Source: JBEBVQ01 sp037190845
GTDB lineage: Bacteria > Bacteroidota > Bacteroidia > Chitinophagales > Chitinophagaceae
Direction: 5' to 3'
NCBI GenBank assembly: GCA_037190845.1
Contig: JBBCJI010000013.1
Location: forward strand, 1 to 64,000
Length of the DNA: 64,000 bases
Positions within the stretch are counted from its first letter, which is position 1. The number at the start of each line of letters is the position of its first letter. The translations under genes were made by a program, and so were the position numbers. The notes under the pieces were generated by a model that saw nothing but the letters and a program-made list of their open reading frames with translations, made no database searches and had not been told where the DNA came from. Positions 29,331 to 38,726 of this stretch are shown here, in pieces.

Positions 29331-32237
29331 TCAATATGCGGTTTTCAGCAGTTTCTCCATTTTTATCATCTTCCCTGCTTCATCTGATATCATCACCCAA
29401 TAAAGACCAGCCGGCAGATTATTAATATTCAGTTCCCGGGTATTCATTCCGGTAAGCATCTGACGTCCTTCAATATTGCTGATCCTGATGGTCACAGGAA
29501 CCGGGGATTTTATATAAAGCACCTCACCTGCCGGGTTGGGATAGATATGCACAGCATCTGTAGCGGGCAATTCCACACTCAGCGAAGTAAGTGGAAACAC
29601 AGCCGATACATTGCTGCATCCATTGGTATCGGTAACCGTTACCTGATAGTTTCCTTTTCCAACCGGCGTCCAGGCAGAATCCGTAGCGCCGGGAATATTC
29701 TGCTCTGATACAGACCATTGATAACTTGTATATCCGCCGGCAGTACGGAGAGCAACAGTATCCCATTCGATAACCGGCTGTGGGAGTGGGTGAATAGTCA
29801 CATTCACCGGAGCAGAACTGTCGCGGCAGTTAAGTACATGCTTCCGGTTGACCAACACTTTATAGGTACCGGAGGCGGATACCTGATAAAAATCACTGAC
29901 GGCATTACTGATATCACCCTGCGCATTTTTCCACTGATAGGAAATACCCGTATCTGTAGTAAGGGCGTTTAATACCAACTGGCTGCCTGCACAGAAGGCA
30001 GTATCTCCCGGTGTCACGGTTACCACAGGTAATGCATGCCGGATTACAGTAACCGTATCTGACGTGCCGGAGCAGTGGTTGCCGTCCGTTACAATTGCCC
30101 TGTAACTACCTCCGTCCAGTGCAGTGTAATTTCCCGAAACGACAGGTTGTATAATTCCGTCCTTTTCCCATTGATATGCGGCCCAGGTTCCGGCGTTCAG
30201 CACCACACTGTCACCACTGCAGATATTCTGCGTACCTCCGGGAACAATCGTAGCCACAGGCAAAGCATGCACCGGAATAATGGCGGATACGGTATCGCTA
30301 CATCCGTTAGCACCCACACCGGTGACCAGGTAACGCGTATTTGTCACCGGTCCTGCCTTAACAATGGCTCCGCCCGTATTGACGAGACCGGGAGCCGGGT
30401 TCCACGTATAAGAGACGGCTCCGCTTGCTGTAAGTGTAGTTGTATCACCGAGGCAGACTGCCGGTTGTGTAGCAGTGATCTTAATCTCGGGAAGCAAAAG
30501 TACATTTACCGTTTTTGTAGCTGTATTCACACAATTGTTCGCATCTCTTCCTGTTATGGTATATGTTGTGGTCGTGGCCGGGCCTGCTATAACCGAATTT
30601 CCTGTAGTCGTATTAAGACCGGCAGCCGGAGACCAGGAATATGTTGCCGCACCGGAAGCAGTCAATGTCACCGATTTACCTTTGCAGGCCGAAGCATCTG
30701 CTGGACCGGCTTTCACATCCGGTAAAGCATGAACTGTAACTGTCGTCACGGCGGATGCGGTGGCACAAGCTCCGTCTACAATCTCTACTATGTAATTTCC
30801 AGCTGTTTTTACAACAACAGAAGATTTGGTTGCACCCGAAATAATATCGCCTCCATTTTTCCAGCGATAAGTGACACCTTTAGAAGTAGACGACGTAAGT
30901 ATTACGCTGTCGCCATTACAAAAAGTAAGCGGACCTGAAGCCGAAACAGTTGGCACCGGAGCTGTACCTGCGCCTGTCACCGTCACGGTTATGGTATCTG
31001 TACATCCATTGAATCCGGTAACGATAGCACGATAGGTGCCGGAGACTGCTGCCAGGAACGTATCAGTGATCATAGGGCGGAATTTGGTCACCCGGTGTCC
31101 GTTCCATTCAGTGACAAATATATTCCCGTTGCTATCCAGATGAATACCTCTCGGGCCCCAAACAACATTCGTCGGATAGGTTGGTAAAGAACCTGCACCA
31201 CGCCCTCCGATGATCGTCTCTCCGGTAGTAGCTCCTTTCAGCCACCTCTGAATACGGTGATTTCCGTTATCACTAACATATAGATTCCCCCATTTATCCA
31301 CCCGAACGCTGAGTGCGCTATTAAATGATGCGGCGTCCGAGCCCGATTTTCCTTCTCCATTTCCGTTCAATGTTCCTGCCACCAACGTTCCCATAGTACT
31401 CCCCTGCAGCCATTCCAATACTTTATGTTCATCGGATACGTACATATTTCCATGCTCGTCAACTCCCAGACCAATAGGAGATGAGAACTTCGTAAAATCG
31501 GTTTTACTCCTTTGTGCCGATATGCCTGCCGCCAGCACGCCTGTCGTTTCTCCAAGCGCCCATTTAGTAACACGGGCAGCTTCCTGTTCAACAATATACA
31601 AGGTGTCTTTCTTGTCCAGGTAGATCTCCGTAGGTTTGTTAAGGTTGGTTAATGCATTCCCCGCGGACGTAGGAAATTTCCCTGCTACCAGTTCGCCCTC
31701 GGCAGCACCGGGCTTCCATTTCAATACACGCGCATTATCGTATTCAGATATCAGAATATTGCCCTCCCTGTCCCGGAAAATACCCAGCGGATGATTTAAT
31801 TCTTTTAATGTAGCTCCTGACTTTCCGTTGTTATTTCCCGGCGCGACCAGGTTGCCTGCTATCAGAACACCGCTTGTTGCTCCGGGTACCCATTTGGTGG
31901 CACGATGCCCGTCAAACTCTGTGACAAATAGTGTATCCCGATACACGAATACTGCACTGGGATTAACCATCTGGTCCAGTTGTGTTCCCCTGCCATTTCC
32001 TCCAGCTACAATCGTACCTGATTCTTCCCAGGTAGCGTGCCGCATCTGAACAGAAGTATTGGCCAACTGCCAGTCAATACTTTGCACAGCATAGGGCGCA
32101 TTTAATTTCAGTTTGGACGGAGCTGAGCAATCTGCTCCAGGGGTTATTGCAATGGAGGCTCCGCATTGAGCAGAAGCATTCATGGATCCATACAGTAAGA
32201 ACACCGTATAAATAAAAAAAGTACGCTTTAAATTCAT
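29331..32237 (-). CDS. NHL-repeat / Ig-like protein with T9SS type A sorting domain
   Basis: 968 residues. The ATG at 32237 starts a normal signal peptide (MNLKRTFFIY...MNASAQ). A TTG at 32342 that would extend it is rejected because it overlaps a -7-like box and adds a non-signal N-terminus. About residues 75-400 hold six NHL repeats (LFVTEFDGHRATKW, ILISEYDNARVLKW, LYVSDNGNHRIQRW, IFVTEWNGHRVTKF). About 405-890 are Ig/PKD-like modules, several with Y-S/T-W-x-P-A. About 895-968 are a type A T9SS domain (VHIYPNPAGE, AGLYWVM). It shares its head design with 26663-29233. It is divergent from the histidine kinase gene at 32468. The role is inferred to be surface binding. Confidence 0.86.
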   Translation of the reverse strand: MNLKRTFFIYTVFLLYGSMNASAQCGASIAITPGADCSAPSKLKLNAPYAVQSIDWQLANTSVQMRHATWEESGTIVAGGNGRGTQLDQMVNPSAVFVYRDTLFVTEFDGHRATKWVPGATSGVLIAGNLVAPGNNNGKSGATLKELNHPLGIFRDREGNILISEYDNARVLKWKPGAAEGELVAGKFPTSAGNALTNLNKPTEIYLDKKDTLYIVEQEAARVTKWALGETTGVLAAGISAQRSKTDFTKFSSPIGLGVDEHGNMYVSDEHKVLEWLQGSTMGTLVAGTLNGNGEGKSGSDAASFNSALSVRVDKWGNLYVSDNGNHRIQRWLKGATTGETIIGGRGAGSLPTYPTNVVWGPRGIHLDSNGNIFVTEWNGHRVTKFRPMITDTFLAAVSGTYRAIVTGFNGCTDTITVTVTGAGTAPVPTVSASGPLTFCNGDSVILTSSTSKGVTYRWKNGGDIISGATKSSVVVKTAGNYIVEIVDGACATASAVTTVTVHALPDVKAGPADASACKGKSVTLTASGAATYSWSPAAGLNTTTGNSVIAGPATTTTYTITGRDANNCVNTATKTVNVLLLPEIKITATQPAVCLGDTTTLTASGAVSYTWNPAPGLVNTGGAIVKAGPVTNTRYLVTGVGANGCSDTVSAIIPVHALPVATIVPGGTQNICSGDSVVLNAGTWAAYQWEKDGIIQPVVSGNYTALDGGSYRAIVTDGNHCSGTSDTVTVIRHALPVVTVTPGDTAFCAGSQLVLNALTTDTGISYQWKNAQGDISNAVSDFYQVSASGTYKVLVNRKHVLNCRDSSAPVNVTIHPLPQPVIEWDTVALRTAGGYTSYQWSVSEQNIPGATDSAWTPVGKGNYQVTVTDTNGCSNVSAVFPLTSLSVELPATDAVHIYPNPAGEVLYIKSPVPVTIRISNIEGRQMLTGMNTRELNINNLPAGLYWVMISDEAGKMIKMEKLLKTAY

Positions 32238-32339
32238 AGGAGTTGCATTTTTAAAAAATGATTGACAATGTTTTTTTCCAAATATTAGCAGCAAAAAAGC
32301 ATGAGAAAATCCCGCAATCAGCTGCTTCGTGAGATGAAA

Positions 32340-32347
32340 CAAAATTA
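32340..32347 (-). promoter_or_regulatory. -7-like box upstream of the NHL type A gene
   Basis: The minus strand reads TAATTTTG, an exact TAnnTTTG match, giving a leader of roughly 95 nt to the ATG at 32237. No TTTG lies about 19 nt upstream, so this is a half match only. Confidence 0.35.
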
Positions 32348-32467
32348 GCTGAAGCCCCTACCCCTACCTATAAGCGAAAACGCTGGAATATTTTAATTTA
32401 AGTGTAACTACGTATTTTTAGAATCTGACCTAACCTTTTCCAACAGCCGGCTGTCCAGTTATTTAGC

Positions 32468-34504
32468 ATGTCACCATCCAATAAATTATATCGAGATAAC
32501 CAAGGCCTGATCCTCTCCATTTGTCTGCCTGTTTTCCTTCTTATACAACGCATCTCCTATGGCCAGGAAAACAAAGACATCATGTGGCAGTTACCGGCAG
32601 ACAGCATTTCCTATGTGCTCAATCATCAGATCGGAATAGCGAGGCAGGTATCCGTAACCAATTCGGACAGTGCAATACTGATGCTCCATGAAAGTATACG
32701 TGAAAGCATATCTCACAGTTGTTATAATTGTATTGTAGAAGGACTGGTGAGCCTGGGCGCCGCCTATACGGACAAGGGAGATTATGAAAACGCCGAGATT
32801 TTTTACCGAAAAATCCTTAACTACAGCCTCAAAACCACATTCCCGATCGTAAGCGCCAGCAGAGCATTGAATAATCTTGGGAACACATACATGTATAAAG
32901 GCAATTACAAGCAGGCGATGCAATACTATATTTATGCCGCTCAAATAGCTGAAAAAAAAGGCAGGAATGATACATTGGCAACAGATCATCTGATCCGCAT
33001 TTATAACAATACCGGTACTCTGCTCCTTCATATGGGACAATACCACAAGGCATTGCTCTACTTTGACCAGGCAGAACAGATGGCCACCCGGCTCAATATG
33101 CTCACCCGGCTCCCCAGTATATTTGTCAATAAAGCCATGGTGTATGGAAAAACCGGTGAAATGGAAAAAGCATGGTCTTACAATCAGCAAGCCTACACAT
33201 TGGCTAATCAGATACAATACATTCAAACCAGGGTAGCTAATCAGATACAATATACACAGACTCAGTTTCTGGCATTGAAAGGGCTGGCAGATATACTCCT
33301 GTCAAAGAAGAAACCACAGGCTGCCATACCCTACCTGGAACGGGCGCTCTTTATCCGGGAAAATGTAAACCCTTATTTTACAGTTACGGCACTACAATCA
33401 CTCGGCAGCGCTTATCTTTCTTTAAACAACTATGAGCTGGCAGAATATCATCTTTTAGCTGCGCTGCGTAAAGCGGAAGCTGTCAAAGCAGCTGATTGTA
33501 TCCGGAATATACACCACGATCTCGTGATTTTGTATGAGCATACCCAACGGATATCGCTTGCCTTTAAACACCAGCAGCTATATCATAATCTAAAGGACAG
33601 CATCCTGAACAAGGAAAAAACAGAGGCAGTCAATCTGCTTGAAGTAAAATACAGAACCGCGGAAAAAGAAAAAGAAATAACACAGAAGCAGCTATTGATC
33701 AACCAGCAGAAAAGAAAAATCGAGCATAAAAACATCTGGATTGCCGGCATTTCCGCTACCACTATATTCCTGACAACGATCGCGTCCCTGCTATATAGCA
33801 GGAACCGACATAAACAACATCTGCAGTCCGAACAGATACGCAGCCTGCAGCAAAAACAGGAAATAGACCGGTTGAAAGCGCTTATGGAAGGTGAAGAAAA
33901 AGAACGCGTACGCATTGCACAGGACTTGCACGACGGTATCGTGGTACAATTTTCTGCAGCCAAAATGAATTTGCGCTCCCTTTCGTATACACATAGCGAC
34001 CTCGCCGGCTCAGCAGATTTCCAACAGGTCGTACAGCAACTGGACAATGCAACCCGGGATCTGCGTCAGACAGCGCATAACCTCCTGCCTGATATCCTGC
34101 TGGAAGAAGGACTTGCAGAAGCTGTATATTATTTTTGCAAAAACCTGAAGCTGAGCAACGGACTCGATATTGATTTTCAACTATATGGAACAATTCCAAG
34201 GATGCCTGCCGACTTTGAACTGAGCCTGTATCGCATCATACAGGAACTGGTACACAACATCATCAAACATGCGTCAGCTACCCATGCCCTGGTACAACTG
34301 ACAGCCCAAAACAGTCTGCTGACAATAGCCATAGAAGATAATGGGATCGGACTCCCCCAGATTACGATCAATAGCAAAAAGGGCATAGGATTGAAAAATA
34401 TAAAAACACGTGTAGCCACCCTTCGTGGACAAATTGATATACACAGTAATCCGGGAAACGGAACGATTGTATACCTTGAGTTTGACACCGACTCCTTCAT
34501 TTAA
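32468..34504 (+). CDS. TPR-containing sensor histidine kinase (HisKA_3 / NarL type)
   Basis: 678 residues. An N-terminal hydrophobic segment (about 13-33) acts as a signal or membrane anchor. About residues 75-390 are TPR repeats (LGAAYTDKGDYENAEIFYRKIL, GNTYMYKGNYKQAMQYY), a putative periplasmic sensor region. A membrane helix lies at about 418-440, then a coiled coil. The HisKA_3 dimerisation segment ERVRIAQDLHDG places the phospho-accepting His at residue 488. The HATPase_c domain follows, with an N-box (ELVHNIIKHA) and G-box (DNGIGLP, KGIGLKNI). It should phosphorylate the response regulator that starts 14 bp downstream. The signal is unknown. It lies next to the secreted-protein island and is transcribed away from it, so control of those genes is possible but unproven. 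Confidence 0.93.
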   Translation: MSPSNKLYRDNQGLILSICLPVFLLIQRISYGQENKDIMWQLPADSISYVLNHQIGIARQVSVTNSDSAILMLHESIRESISHSCYNCIVEGLVSLGAAYTDKGDYENAEIFYRKILNYSLKTTFPIVSASRALNNLGNTYMYKGNYKQAMQYYIYAAQIAEKKGRNDTLATDHLIRIYNNTGTLLLHMGQYHKALLYFDQAEQMATRLNMLTRLPSIFVNKAMVYGKTGEMEKAWSYNQQAYTLANQIQYIQTRVANQIQYTQTQFLALKGLADILLSKKKPQAAIPYLERALFIRENVNPYFTVTALQSLGSAYLSLNNYELAEYHLLAALRKAEAVKAADCIRNIHHDLVILYEHTQRISLAFKHQQLYHNLKDSILNKEKTEAVNLLEVKYRTAEKEKEITQKQLLINQQKRKIEHKNIWIAGISATTIFLTTIASLLYSRNRHKQHLQSEQIRSLQQKQEIDRLKALMEGEEKERVRIAQDLHDGIVVQFSAAKMNLRSLSYTHSDLAGSADFQQVVQQLDNATRDLRQTAHNLLPDILLEEGLAEAVYYFCKNLKLSNGLDIDFQLYGTIPRMPADFELSLYRIIQELVHNIIKHASATHALVQLTAQNSLLTIAIEDNGIGLPQITINSKKGIGLKNIKTRVATLRGQIDIHSNPGNGTIVYLEFDTDSFI

Positions 34505-34518
34505 AAACAACAGTAAAT

Positions 34519-35160
34519 ATGTCCATACAAGTAGCGATCATCGACAATCACCCCATGACGATCAAGGGTGTACAAGCCATGCTGGCCGCTTATCCACAAA
34601 TAAAACTAAGGTCCATGTATACCACAGGAAAAGCACTGCTGGACGGATTGAAGGAATCATTGCCTGATGTACTTTTACTTGATCTGCTGCTTCCGGATAC
34701 CTCGGGAAAAGAACTGGCAGAGATTATCACTGCAGAATATCCTTCCGTACGTATAATAGCACTTACCAGCCTGGATGCCCCAAGTCATGTAAAGAGCATG
34801 ATGCGCCGCGGCTGTTCCGGCTACCTGCTGAAAGACACTGATGCCGAAACACTGGCATTTGCTATTGAGCAGGTGTATACAGGAAAAGAGTTTATTGAAC
34901 CCTCTATTAAAGAGCAGATACTTCAGAATGTCCTGAAGATGAAGAAACCAGCAATAGAACACCTTCCCAAACTGACACACCGTGAAAAAGAGATTCTGAC
35001 TCTGATCGTTCAGGAACATACCAGCCAGGAGATTGCTGACAAGCTGTTCATCAGTCTGCGTACCGTAGAAACACACCGGTTCAGCCTGCTGCAGAAGCTG
35101 GATGCCAAAAACATGGTAGCGCTCGTTAAGATCGCGATGCAGATGGGCCTGGCGGAATAA
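34519..35160 (+). CDS. Response regulator, NarL/LuxR type
   Basis: 213 residues. The receiver domain covers about 1-125 with the acidic pocket at D9 (followed by Asn rather than the common second Asp), the phospho-accepting Asp55 in LLLDLLLPD, and Lys near 105 (LLKD). A LuxR/GerE helix-turn-helix covers about 148-210 (LTHREKEIL, EIADKLFISLRTVETH). It forms an operon with the kinase gene, the start being only 14 bp after its stop. It would bind DNA as a dimer when phosphorylated; the targets are not visible in the sequence. Confidence 0.95.
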   Translation: MSIQVAIIDNHPMTIKGVQAMLAAYPQIKLRSMYTTGKALLDGLKESLPDVLLLDLLLPDTSGKELAEIITAEYPSVRIIALTSLDAPSHVKSMMRRGCSGYLLKDTDAETLAFAIEQVYTGKEFIEPSIKEQILQNVLKMKKPAIEHLPKLTHREKEILTLIVQEHTSQEIADKLFISLRTVETHRFSLLQKLDAKNMVALVKIAMQMGLAE

Positions 35161-35181
35161 AGATATTATCCACCTCCCTTC

Positions 35182-36909
35182 CTAATAAAAATCATAATCC
35201 CTTCGCGCCAGGTTCAGACGCAAGCCACCGTAGAAATAGGTAGTAGCGGTTGACGGGAGGTAATTATTTTCATAAGAGAAATTCCGGTTGGTCAGGCCAA
35301 GGTCTATAAAAAGATTTTCACGCAATTCATAAGAGAGGTTGACATTCAACAGGAAGCAATTGCCCTGCACACCGGAGATTAATGCATATCCATGTTCCGG
35401 AGAGGCAGCATTCAGCGGTGTACGTGTTCCGTAATGTCTTGCAATATCATTCCCATAATTTGCCACTCCGGTATCCGTGCCTTTGGCATAGTACATACCC
35501 CGTGCCGTCAGGAAGAGGTTTTTCACCGGCTGATAACGCACCACCCCGATCAACTCGGCAAAACCACTACCCAGCGGGTGCGCCAGCGGCTGATTGTAAT
35601 GATTATAATTGGCCAGCGTATCATGCGCATAGGTGAAGGGGCGTACAAGGTTTACCTCCGCCTGCAGATCCAGATTCTTTATCGTAAAGGCGTCAAAGTA
35701 CTTGGCGCCCAACTGAGCGCCGAACTTATTGCCCCACCATCCGTTGCCGGCCGTCAGCTCTTTGACGCGGAATTCATCCAGCAGGAACTGTCCGTACACC
35801 TGCACTCCTTTTACCGGGATCGCCTTAAAATTAAGTCCCAGCAATACATTATCCGGACTGCCATTGGCTCTTTCTATCTGCCGGTAGAGAATAATCGGGT
35901 TCATGTAACTGAATGAATAACGATCCGGGCGACTGAATATCACACTCTCAAATAACCCGATATTCAACCATTTGGTAGCGTTGAAGCTGAGATGATGTAC
36001 CGTAGCATATTTATGCGGCAGTACCCGGTCACCAGCCCGCGGATGCTGCGGGGTAAGTTCCAGATAAAGGTTCTGATAATTGATCTTCCATATTTTGGTA
36101 TTCAGCCGGAGGAAGGTAGCGCCAGTGGAAAAATCGCTCAGGAACAGGCTACGCATACCATCGCCGAAAAAATGCCGGTCGTATCCGAAGGTTACATTGA
36201 TATGATCTTTTACAGCAGCGAAGTCTATATAACCACGGGCAAGCAGGTAATCATATTTGTTGGGCGAACCAGTGCCATGGAGATCTGCAGTCTGGTAATA
36301 ATCGGCGCCGGGCACTGCATTGTATTTGTTAGCCCAGTCAGTAACAAAAGTGACCGGATCTTCCTGATTGTCGGTAAAGAACGTATAAAAGCCTATCTTT
36401 TTCGAGATCCATCCCCTTAGCTCAAGCCCGCGACTGTTGGAAAAACGCGTTTGTGTGCCTCCGGCAGTACTGTTTTCAGACAATACCAATCCGCCGATCA
36501 CCGGATTCACCACCAGAAAGAAATTATCCGTTTTTATATGGGCGAAATCCGGTTGCTTCTTATAAAACGTATTGAACCAGGGACGCTTCGCATCTATCGC
36601 GCCATCTTCATCAGGTGTCCATTCACCACTTACCGAAATAGCACGATCTATGTTATAACGATCGATGGATGTCAGGCCGATAGCATCAGCCTCTTCACGC
36701 GTTTCCAGCAGAAATTGTACTGCGCTTTTGCGCGACACCGGCTTTACCGACAGAAAGAGATCATTGGAGATAAAGCCGGACCTTGTTTCCAGCCGGTCGA
36801 GCACCTGGTAATCTTCCTGCCCCAGTTGCAGGTAGGTTGTTTGTGCTTCGACATGTGTGATCATACCACATAACAGAAGCAGGACAGACAAACTTTTTTT
36901 AGTGATCAT
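35182..36909 (-). CDS. Outer-membrane beta-barrel protein, Wzi / RemB-like
   Basis: 575 residues with a signal peptide (about 1-23, ending HVEAQ) and a long run of alternating hydrophobic strands with many aromatic residues, ending in an aromatic residue (DYDFY), as expected for an outer-membrane barrel. Motifs such as GYDRHFFGDGMRSLFLSDFS and the overall pattern fit Bacteroidota proteins annotated as Wzi-like capsule-assembly proteins or RemB-like gliding proteins. I recognise the family only at that level. The gene converges with the response regulator (21 bp between stops) and lies downstream of rlmN on the same strand, separated by a hairpin. A role at the cell surface, in capsule attachment or gliding, is inference. 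Confidence 0.65.
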   Translation of the reverse strand: MITKKSLSVLLLLCGMITHVEAQTTYLQLGQEDYQVLDRLETRSGFISNDLFLSVKPVSRKSAVQFLLETREEADAIGLTSIDRYNIDRAISVSGEWTPDEDGAIDAKRPWFNTFYKKQPDFAHIKTDNFFLVVNPVIGGLVLSENSTAGGTQTRFSNSRGLELRGWISKKIGFYTFFTDNQEDPVTFVTDWANKYNAVPGADYYQTADLHGTGSPNKYDYLLARGYIDFAAVKDHINVTFGYDRHFFGDGMRSLFLSDFSTGATFLRLNTKIWKINYQNLYLELTPQHPRAGDRVLPHKYATVHHLSFNATKWLNIGLFESVIFSRPDRYSFSYMNPIILYRQIERANGSPDNVLLGLNFKAIPVKGVQVYGQFLLDEFRVKELTAGNGWWGNKFGAQLGAKYFDAFTIKNLDLQAEVNLVRPFTYAHDTLANYNHYNQPLAHPLGSGFAELIGVVRYQPVKNLFLTARGMYYAKGTDTGVANYGNDIARHYGTRTPLNAASPEHGYALISGVQGNCFLLNVNLSYELRENLFIDLGLTNRNFSYENNYLPSTATTYFYGGLRLNLARRDYDFY

Positions 36910-36963
36910 GAGCTGGCATATTAGCGGTTATGGAAAAGCCGGCTCAAAAATAATATAATTATT

Positions 36964-37011
36964 GAGTTATGAATGATGAGTTATGAATTCATCTCTCATC
37001 ATTCATAACTC
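36964..37011. terminator. Hairpin just after rlmN
   Basis: A perfect 17-bp inverted repeat, GAGTTATGAATGATGAG at 36964-36980 and its complement at 36995-37011, begins 6 bp after the rlmN stop. It is built from short repeated words (GAGTTATGA), like other extragenic repeats in this window, and probably ends the rlmN transcript. Confidence 0.6.
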
Positions 37012-37016
37012 ATAAC

Positions 37017-38048
37017 TCAACCAATGTTGGCAAGCTGTCCGCAGGCGGCATCTATATCCTTACCACGGCTACGCCGCAGGCGGGCATTGACTTTTCTGGA
37101 AGCGAGATGCTGCATAAAGCGATCTGCCACAGCTTCATCCGGCTTTTCAAAATCTGCCTTTTCAATAGGATTGTATTCAATGATATTGACCAGATCGGCA
37201 GGTACCTGCCGGTATATCTTCACGAGATCCTCTGCATCCTGAATACTGTCATTGAAATCGCGGAACAGGATATACTCGAAGGTGATCTCGTTGCGCGTCA
37301 TTTTGTAAAAATGATTCAGCGATTCGACCAGCACTTTCAGATTATTGGTTTCATTAATCGGCATGATCTCATTCCGCTTTTCATCTGTCGCCGCATGAAG
37401 TGAGAGTGCCAGTTTAAATTTCACCTGGTCGTCGCCCAGTTGCCGGATCATCTTCGCTACACCGGCCGTGGAAACTGTGATCCGCCGCGGGCTGATGCCC
37501 AACCCGTCCGGCGCAGAAATGCGCTCAATCGCCTGCATCATGTTTTTGTAATTGAGCAACGGTTCCCCCATGCCCATGAATACAATATTGCTGAGGTGTT
37601 TTCCGTAATGTTCCTCAGCCTGACGGTTAAGCAACACCACTTCATCCACGATCTCGTCAAAATCCAGATTCCGCTTACGGGCCATATAACCTGTAGCGCA
37701 GAACTTGCACGAAAGGCTGCACCCGACCTGGGAAGATACACAGGCAGTCATTCTTTTGTCTGTCGGGATAAGCACCCCTTCCACATAGTGGCCATCGTGC
37801 AGCAGGAAACGGCTTTTGACCGTGCCATCGCTGCTGTACTGACTGTGGTGAACCTGCACCACAGGAATAAAGTAGGAAGCCGACAGTTTTTCGCGCAAGG
37901 CTTTAGACAGGTTAGTCATTTCACTAATGCTCCCCACCGACCGTTTCCAGATCCATTCATAGATCTGCCCTGCCCGGAACGCAGGCTCTCCCCAATCCTT
38001 CATCAATGTCTGCAACGCTTCCGGCGTCAGGCTCCTCAGGTTCTTCAT
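37017..38048 (-). CDS. rlmN: 23S rRNA (adenine2503-C2) / tRNA methyltransferase RlmN
   Basis: 343 residues, the normal length. It is a radical-SAM enzyme that methylates C2 of A2503 in 23S rRNA and A37 in some tRNAs. The iron-sulfur motif CxxxCxxC is seen as CSLSCKFC near residues 107-114, the SAM-binding GEP motif as GMGEPLLN, and the C-terminal catalytic Cys in DIDAACGQL. The ATG at 38048 gives an N-terminus (MKNLRSLTPEALQTLM) typical of the family. It is a single gene with a hairpin immediately downstream. Confidence 0.96.
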   Translation of the reverse strand: MKNLRSLTPEALQTLMKDWGEPAFRAGQIYEWIWKRSVGSISEMTNLSKALREKLSASYFIPVVQVHHSQYSSDGTVKSRFLLHDGHYVEGVLIPTDKRMTACVSSQVGCSLSCKFCATGYMARKRNLDFDEIVDEVVLLNRQAEEHYGKHLSNIVFMGMGEPLLNYKNMMQAIERISAPDGLGISPRRITVSTAGVAKMIRQLGDDQVKFKLALSLHAATDEKRNEIMPINETNNLKVLVESLNHFYKMTRNEITFEYILFRDFNDSIQDAEDLVKIYRQVPADLVNIIEYNPIEKADFEKPDEAVADRFMQHLASRKVNARLRRSRGKDIDAACGQLANIG

Positions 38049-38263
38049 ACAGGTGCAAAGTTACTTAATTAATGAGCCAATTAGCTAATACGCTGATTAG
38101 CTAATGTCTGTCGCGAAAGATCATTAGTACATTAGCTGATAAAAGTAGCCGTTTTCATTTCCCGAAAATAAATTACACTTTAAGCTAAATTAATTTGGAT
38201 ACTTCATTAACTTAATTAATTTTGTCTACAATAATAAATTTTCTTCACTTAAAACAAAGAACT
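38049..38263. other. AT-rich divergent intergenic region between rlmN and the DUF3276 gene
   Basis: The part near rlmN holds short-word repeats (TTAGCTAAT occurring twice with TTAGCTGAT nearby), another example of the simple extragenic repeats seen elsewhere. The part near the DUF3276 gene holds a consensus promoter (see 38194-38224). No gene was seen. Confidence 0.6.
38194..38224 (+). promoter_or_regulatory. Consensus Bacteroidota promoter for the DUF3276 gene
   Basis: TTTG at 38194-38197, exactly 19 nt, then TAATTTTG at 38217-38224. This is a full match to TTTG-N19-TAnnTTTG. Transcription should start near 38231, leaving about 33 nt before the GTG at 38264. Confidence 0.8.
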
Positions 38264-38632
38264 GTGGCGTACGAAAACAAAAATTATGGCGACTCTCACA
38301 ACGAAAGTCTGTTTAGCAAACGTATAAAGGCAGGAAAAAGAAGGACCTATTTTTTTGATGTCCGTTCTACACGTAGCAGTGATTACTTCATCACGATCAC
38401 TGAAAGCAAAAAGCGTTTCGATGATAACGGCTACGATCGTCATAAAATGTTTTTGTATAAGGAAGATTTCAACAAATTCCTGGTTGCGCTTACCGAAACC
38501 ATCAATTATGTGAAAACAGACCTGATGCCTGATTTCGATTTCGATGCATATAACCACGATCAGGAAGAAAACGGAGAAAACGCCACATCCATGGTTGCCG
38601 AAGACGGCAATGTTGATGATTGGAAAATATAA
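38264..38632 (+). CDS. DUF3276 / PUR-alpha-like nucleic-acid-binding protein
   Basis: 122 residues from a GTG start (VAYENKNY...). A TTG at 38222 in the same frame is rejected because it lies inside the -7 box of the promoter. The core FSKRIKAGKRRTYFFDVRS...SDYFITITESKK matches the small PUR-like family common in Bacteroidota, a single whirly-like fold that binds single-stranded DNA or RNA. The C-terminal 30 residues are acidic (DFDFDAYNHDQEENGEN). The gene stands alone between rlmN (divergent) and lon (convergent). The strong promoter suggests high constitutive expression. The precise role of the family is not known to me. Confidence 0.88.
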   Translation: MAYENKNYGDSHNESLFSKRIKAGKRRTYFFDVRSTRSSDYFITITESKKRFDDNGYDRHKMFLYKEDFNKFLVALTETINYVKTDLMPDFDFDAYNHDQEENGENATSMVAEDGNVDDWKI

Positions 38633-38726
38633 TTTTCATTCTGCGGTTATAACATAACTAAAAGCCTGTCATTTCGACTTTCGATAAGAGGCGTTTGCCC
38701 TTTGGGGAGATGACACAAGAACCAAT

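Noticed and set aside
38222..38263. Extended start (TTG) of the DUF3276 gene
   Set aside because: The codon lies inside the -7 box of a perfect promoter.
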